This document shows positions 7,264-9,311 of a stretch of DNA of 9,311 nt, in pieces. Position numbers and translations under genes: made by a program. Source of the DNA: an uncultured Ruminococcus sp. (GTDB lineage: Bacteria; Bacillota; Clostridia; Oscillospirales; Ruminococcaceae). The first letter of the stretch is position 1. Each line of letters opens with the position of its first letter. The stretch lies in the NCBI GenBank assembly GCA_900543105.1, contig UQQA01000096.1:1-9311 (forward strand), written 5' to 3'. The notes beneath the pieces are model-generated. The model did no database searches, had not been told where the DNA came from, and worked only from the letters and a program-made list of their open reading frames with translations.

Positions 7264-8333
7264 AATGACAAAATCTCCAATCCAAGAAAAATGATCGTTC
7301 CTATCAGAATAAATATCGCAAAGGGGATCTTTCTTACTATCGTAATAGTCGGTTTGCCTAATTTAGTCTTTCGCCACATCTGAATAGCATCGACCTGTTC
7401 CTGTGTCAGCCTTGCGCGTCTGTCTTCGCTCAAGCAATGAGGCAAATTTTTAATTCCTTTGACCATATTAAGCTGAATGACGGTAGCAGCAGACGGTATC
7501 ATCCACTTTAAAACGTCTTTTGTCGGTATCTCTTTGTAGTTGTATTTTTCGGCGGCAAGCCTGAAAAGATATACTATCAATACTATCAGCAGTGCTTTGT
7601 ATTCTATCTTAACGTCCGATATTGGCAGGGTTTTAAATATCACCAGCAAAGCGAAAATCAGAACATAAAGCGCAGTGATTATCCTTATCACTGTCTGCAG
7701 AATATGCCTTTTTATTTCAAAAACTATCAATGCTATCATAAAATCTATCATTACTACAGTGAGCATTTGATTTCCGGTAATTTTTGCTGTAAAAAGATTG
7801 ATGATCTGATTGATAAATGTCATTGTGAAGTATACGAATAAGTAGGATATAAGTATATTCAAAGCCTCTTTAAATGACGGCAGCTTAAAGTGATACTGCT
7901 GCAGTGACAGCTTTTTATTTTTTGCATCTTTTATCGTTAAAATAAGCGTTTCTATCATCACGCAAACGAAAGCCGCGGAGAAAACACAAATTATCAACCC
8001 AAAGCAGGGGACAGCGCCGACATTGATGAATGTAATGAGCCGTGACGGCAAACCAAGCATTGTTACGATAAGCAGTTTGCTGTCACCTGCCGCCCAGACA
8101 TTGATAAAATACAGAAACAGTGCTATCACGACCGAGCCGAGCATATCAATACCCCATAGCGACAGGTCATCTCGGTTAAAAATCAAATAGTATATAAGGT
8201 CTAAAGGTATCAGCAGAGCAGCACCGCAAAGAACAACTTTATTTGGGATCATTCCCGACCGCATATCAATTTTCGATGCAATAACAAGCAGGCATATTGT
8301 TATTGATATCATCAAAGATTCAATATATATCAT
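7251..8333 (-). CDS. Polytopic membrane protein with A24 (prepilin/preflagellin) peptidase motifs
   Basis: This is a 360-residue, very hydrophobic protein with roughly eight membrane segments. The N-terminal ~135 residues carry both catalytic-Asp motifs of aspartic A24 peptidases: SKIDMRSGMIPNKVV (20-34, Asp23) and WAAGDSKLLIVTMLGLP (80-96, Asp84, matching GxGDxKL). A further ~200 residues follow, with more membrane helices and a soluble segment (~262-330, including LSEDRRARLTQEQV). The last helix begins RKIPFAIFILIGTII (334-348), resembling the IPFGPF helix near the C-terminus of prepilin peptidases. Canonical members are 150-290 residues, so the middle looks like an insertion. A24 enzymes cleave leaders of type IV pilin-like proteins just before the hydrophobic helix. 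No pilin gene is present, so HxsA is the obvious local candidate substrate, although it lacks the usual Glu5. It starts with a 4-nt ATGA overlap after the small gene and has no clear RBS of its own, suggesting coupling. Confidence 0.75.
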   Translation of the reverse strand: MIYIESLMISITICLLVIASKIDMRSGMIPNKVVLCGAALLIPLDLIYYLIFNRDDLSLWGIDMLGSVVIALFLYFINVWAAGDSKLLIVTMLGLPSRLITFINVGAVPCFGLIICVFSAAFVCVMIETLILTIKDAKNKKLSLQQYHFKLPSFKEALNILISYLFVYFTMTFINQIINLFTAKITGNQMLTVVMIDFMIALIVFEIKRHILQTVIRIITALYVLIFALLVIFKTLPISDVKIEYKALLIVLIVYLFRLAAEKYNYKEIPTKDVLKWMIPSAATVIQLNMVKGIKNLPHCLSEDRRARLTQEQVDAIQMWRKTKLGKPTITIVRKIPFAIFILIGTIIFLGLEILSLWFI

Positions 8334-8542
8334 ACGTTTATATGGAGCTGCGATAACTCGATAAGGTAATTATCAAATTCCGATACAAGTATATCCAAAG
8401 GCACGGTTTCCGAAGAAAAAACGCATTTCCATTCATCACCGCAGTCTTCGATTTGGATATCGGCAAGGCGGCAATAATCGTTTATTGCCCTTGAAAGCAC
8501 TGCGTATTTGTAGATCCCCTTGTTATATGTTTTTTCCCTCAT
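8330..8542 (-). CDS. Short HxsD-like protein (70 aa)
   Basis: By eye this small protein follows the HxsD pattern. YAVLSRAINDYCRLADIQI corresponds to TEVLLKAAYSFIKKAYIHF of the upstream gene. A strand-turn region (DEWKCVFSS against NKIIVTFTA) comes next, and then a helix, LVSEFDNYLIELSQLHINV against AMDFENALLAQTVRFQV. The layout (helix, two strands, helix) is the same and no gap is needed in the helices. It may therefore be a diverged HxsD paralogue or a second subunit. It begins with ATG behind AAAGGA (about 10 nt) and overlaps hxsD by 20 nt and the membrane peptidase by 4 nt, so it is clearly part of the operon. Two Cys (residues ~23 and 34) are not shared with HxsD. The homology is a visual judgement and needs a profile comparison. 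Confidence 0.7.
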   Translation of the reverse strand: MREKTYNKGIYKYAVLSRAINDYCRLADIQIEDCGDEWKCVFSSETVPLDILVSEFDNYLIELSQLHINV

Positions 8543-8906
8543 TTACAAACCAATCCTTTAAAATATCGTCGATATCATCATCTAAATAATTGTCCTCTAC
8601 CAGTCCCACGGGGTCGCTGTCCATTGTCATTGTTGATGACATTGCTCTCGCCATAAGAACTTCTCTGATAATATGTGTCTGTTTGTAGACTTGAAACCTT
8701 ACCGTTTGTGCCAGCAGCGCATTTTCAAAATCCATAGCAATAGTATCTGGTAATTCTTCGTTGGCTTTTGCTGTAAATGTTACGATGATCTTATTAGCTT
8801 CTATTGAAAAATGTATATATGCTTTTTTTATAAACGAATATGCTGCTTTTAAAAGCACTTCGGTTGGATATATTTCCTTTTCGTAGCTCGCTGAATATGT
8901 TTTCAA
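8523..8906 (-). CDS. hxsD: HXS-system protein HxsD
   Basis: This is a 127-residue cytoplasmic protein. The core EIYPTEVLLKAAYSFIKKAY (residues 11-30), strand IIVTFTAKA (40-48), helix FENALLAQTVRFQVYKQT (60-77) and REVLMARAMSST (81-92) fit HxsD, the small conserved protein of HXS loci. The acidic tail (DDDIDDILKDWF, 109-120) extends past the usual ~100 residues. Its role is not established; as the smallest obligatory partner it may recruit the precursor or assist the radical SAM enzymes. I chose the TTG at 8906 because GGGAGGGG (8920-8913) sits 6 nt upstream and the predicted transcript starts near 8947. A TTG at 8945 would add 13 residues but leave almost no leader and no RBS. It is the first gene of the operon. 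Confidence 0.85.
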   Translation of the reverse strand: MKTYSASYEKEIYPTEVLLKAAYSFIKKAYIHFSIEANKIIVTFTAKANEELPDTIAMDFENALLAQTVRFQVYKQTHIIREVLMARAMSSTMTMDSDPVGLVEDNYLDDDIDDILKDWFVNEGKNI

Positions 8907-8912
8907 ATATGA

Positions 8913-8920
8913 CCCCTCCC
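8913..8920 (-). promoter_or_regulatory. Strong RBS fixing the TTG start of hxsD
   Basis: GGGAGGGG on the minus strand lies 6 nt before TTG (8906-8904). It is the strongest Shine-Dalgarno match in the operon and is paired with a weak start codon. It supports 8906 over the upstream in-frame TTG at 8945. Confidence 0.8.
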
Positions 8921-8953
8921 ATATTAATTCCAAAACAGTGTACAATTTATTAC

Positions 8954-8982
8954 ATTATATCACCTAATTTTAGAAAAGTCAA
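8954..8982 (-). promoter_or_regulatory. Sigma-A type promoter of the hxs operon
   Basis: On the minus strand, TTGACT (8982-8977), exactly 17 bp, and TATAAT (8959-8954) match the vegetative consensus at 11 of 12 positions. The expected start near 8947 gives a leader of about 40 nt to hxsD. I see no riboswitch, attenuator or palindrome in this leader, so nothing here suggests special control. Confidence 0.88.
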
Positions 8983-9036
8983 TGATTTTTTACACATCGA
9001 AAGTATACAAGATCTTGCGACCTGTGCAGATAGTGA

Positions 9037-9114
9037 GCCGAATATCTGACCTTGGTTGATATTGTAAGCACATTCAATGAATCTGTTGAAAAAATGTTCA
9101 ACGGTGTGGTAAGT
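9037..9114 (+). other. Possible relic of a coding region
   Basis: Just after an in-frame TGA (9034-9036), the plus strand reads AEYLTLVDIVSTFNESVEKM and then FNGVVS with plausible codons, and runs straight into the repeat hairpin. There is no RBS, no good start and no recognisable family. It could be the tail of a decayed gene, with the hairpin as its old terminator, or a chance open frame. Confidence 0.2.
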
Positions 9115-9116
9115 AA

Positions 9117-9162
9117 AAATCGCCCCGCAAACGGCTATAATACGTCGTTTGCAGGGCGATTT
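9117..9162 (-). terminator. Repeat-family hairpin, terminator of the SpoIIID-like gene
   Basis: Arms 9117-9133 and 9146-9162 pair over 17 positions with a single C-A mismatch, closing a 12-nt loop, GCTATAATACGT. On the minus strand the stem is followed by TTTTTA, a good rho-independent terminator about 30 nt beyond the stop of the SpoIIID-like frame. It insulates the hxs promoter from upstream transcription. Stem and loop nearly match the element at 2523-2562. Confidence 0.82.
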
Positions 9163-9193
9163 GTGTTTTATCTTATTATCCAAATAACATTTT

Positions 9194-9311
9194 CTAAATA
9201 GTAACGACTGTATGTACTGTAGATTTGGAAATTCCGAATACTTTTGCGGCGGCGCGGACAGTCGCGTTATGCTCGATGATATACTCGCCGAGGACAACGG
9301 CTCGGTTCTCC
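9194..9311 (-). pseudogene. spoIIID: 3' end of a truncated SpoIIID-like transcription factor gene
   Basis: The frame enters from the window edge and reads ENRAVVLGEYIIEHNATVRA, then AAKVFGISKSTVH, the helix-turn-helix of SpoIIID, the mother-cell sporulation regulator. SpoIIID normally continues with a KDVTERL-type segment and a second, basic DNA-contacting region, about 80-95 residues in total. Here the HTH is followed by TVVTI and a TAG stop (9196-9194). No frame downstream restores the missing half before the terminator. It is therefore either a decayed gene or a shortened paralogue that keeps only the HTH. The N-terminus lies outside the window. Confidence 0.7.

Noticed and set aside
8523..8945. 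hxsD starting at the TTG at 8945
   Set aside because: The predicted transcript begins near 8947, leaving no leader or RBS; the TTG at 8906 has a near-perfect RBS.
8950..9297. Minus-strand frame of 115 residues upstream of hxsD
   Set aside because: It overlaps the SpoIIID-like HTH in another frame, the terminator and the hxs promoter, and shows no family resemblance.

Overview
The window looks like an accessory region from a low-to-moderate-GC Firmicute, most likely a gut Clostridia of the Ruminococcus type. This rests on a SpoIIID-like HTH at the right edge, strong sigma-A type promoters, AGGAG-type ribosome binding sites, and gene content known from gut Clostridia. The lineage is an inference from gene content; no marker gene is present.

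The centre (about 8982 down to 2523, all on the minus strand) is one tightly packed operon for a His-Xaa-Ser (HXS) ribosomally made, radical-SAM-modified peptide system. From a TTGACT-N17-TATAAT promoter it reads: hxsD (TTG start behind a strong RBS), a 70-residue protein that looks like a second short HxsD-type protein, a polytopic membrane protein with the two catalytic Asp motifs of A24 (prepilin/preflagellin) peptidases, hxsC (radical SAM), hxsB (radical SAM with a Cys-rich SPASM-type C-terminus) and hxsA. HxsA is the precursor, with three blocks of five His-Xaa-Ser-like triplets behind a leader and a hydrophobic segment. Two further genes follow without a gap: a membrane-anchored MORN-repeat protein and a transglutaminase-like lipoprotein with an intact Cys-His-Asp triad. 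Most junctions overlap or are separated by 11-15 nt, so the genes are probably co-transcribed. A reasonable model is that HxsD and the short HxsD-like protein help the two radical SAM enzymes act on HxsA. The A24-like protein, the MORN protein and the transglutaminase-like protein would then process, display or attach the product at the cell surface. That division of labour is inference.

To the left (2488 down to 1024) is a two-gene minus-strand operon: an HTH protein with a conserved C-terminal domain, followed by a HipA-like kinase. It resembles a toxin-antitoxin module, with its own consensus promoter and a palindrome overlapping the predicted transcription start. Converging on it from the left edge is a plus-strand gene (30-968) for a protein with a glycine-zipper membrane segment. 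Its 5' end looks truncated or runs off the window. A perfect 18-bp stem between these convergent genes can serve as a terminator in both directions.

At the right edge is the end of a SpoIIID-like gene (minus strand) that stops just after the HTH, followed by a terminator hairpin. That hairpin and the one at the far end of the hxs operon share nearly the same stem and loop in the same orientation, so near-identical elements bracket the island. No tRNA, rRNA, transposase, integrase or CRISPR array was seen, and no gene-free stretch exceeds about 300 bases.
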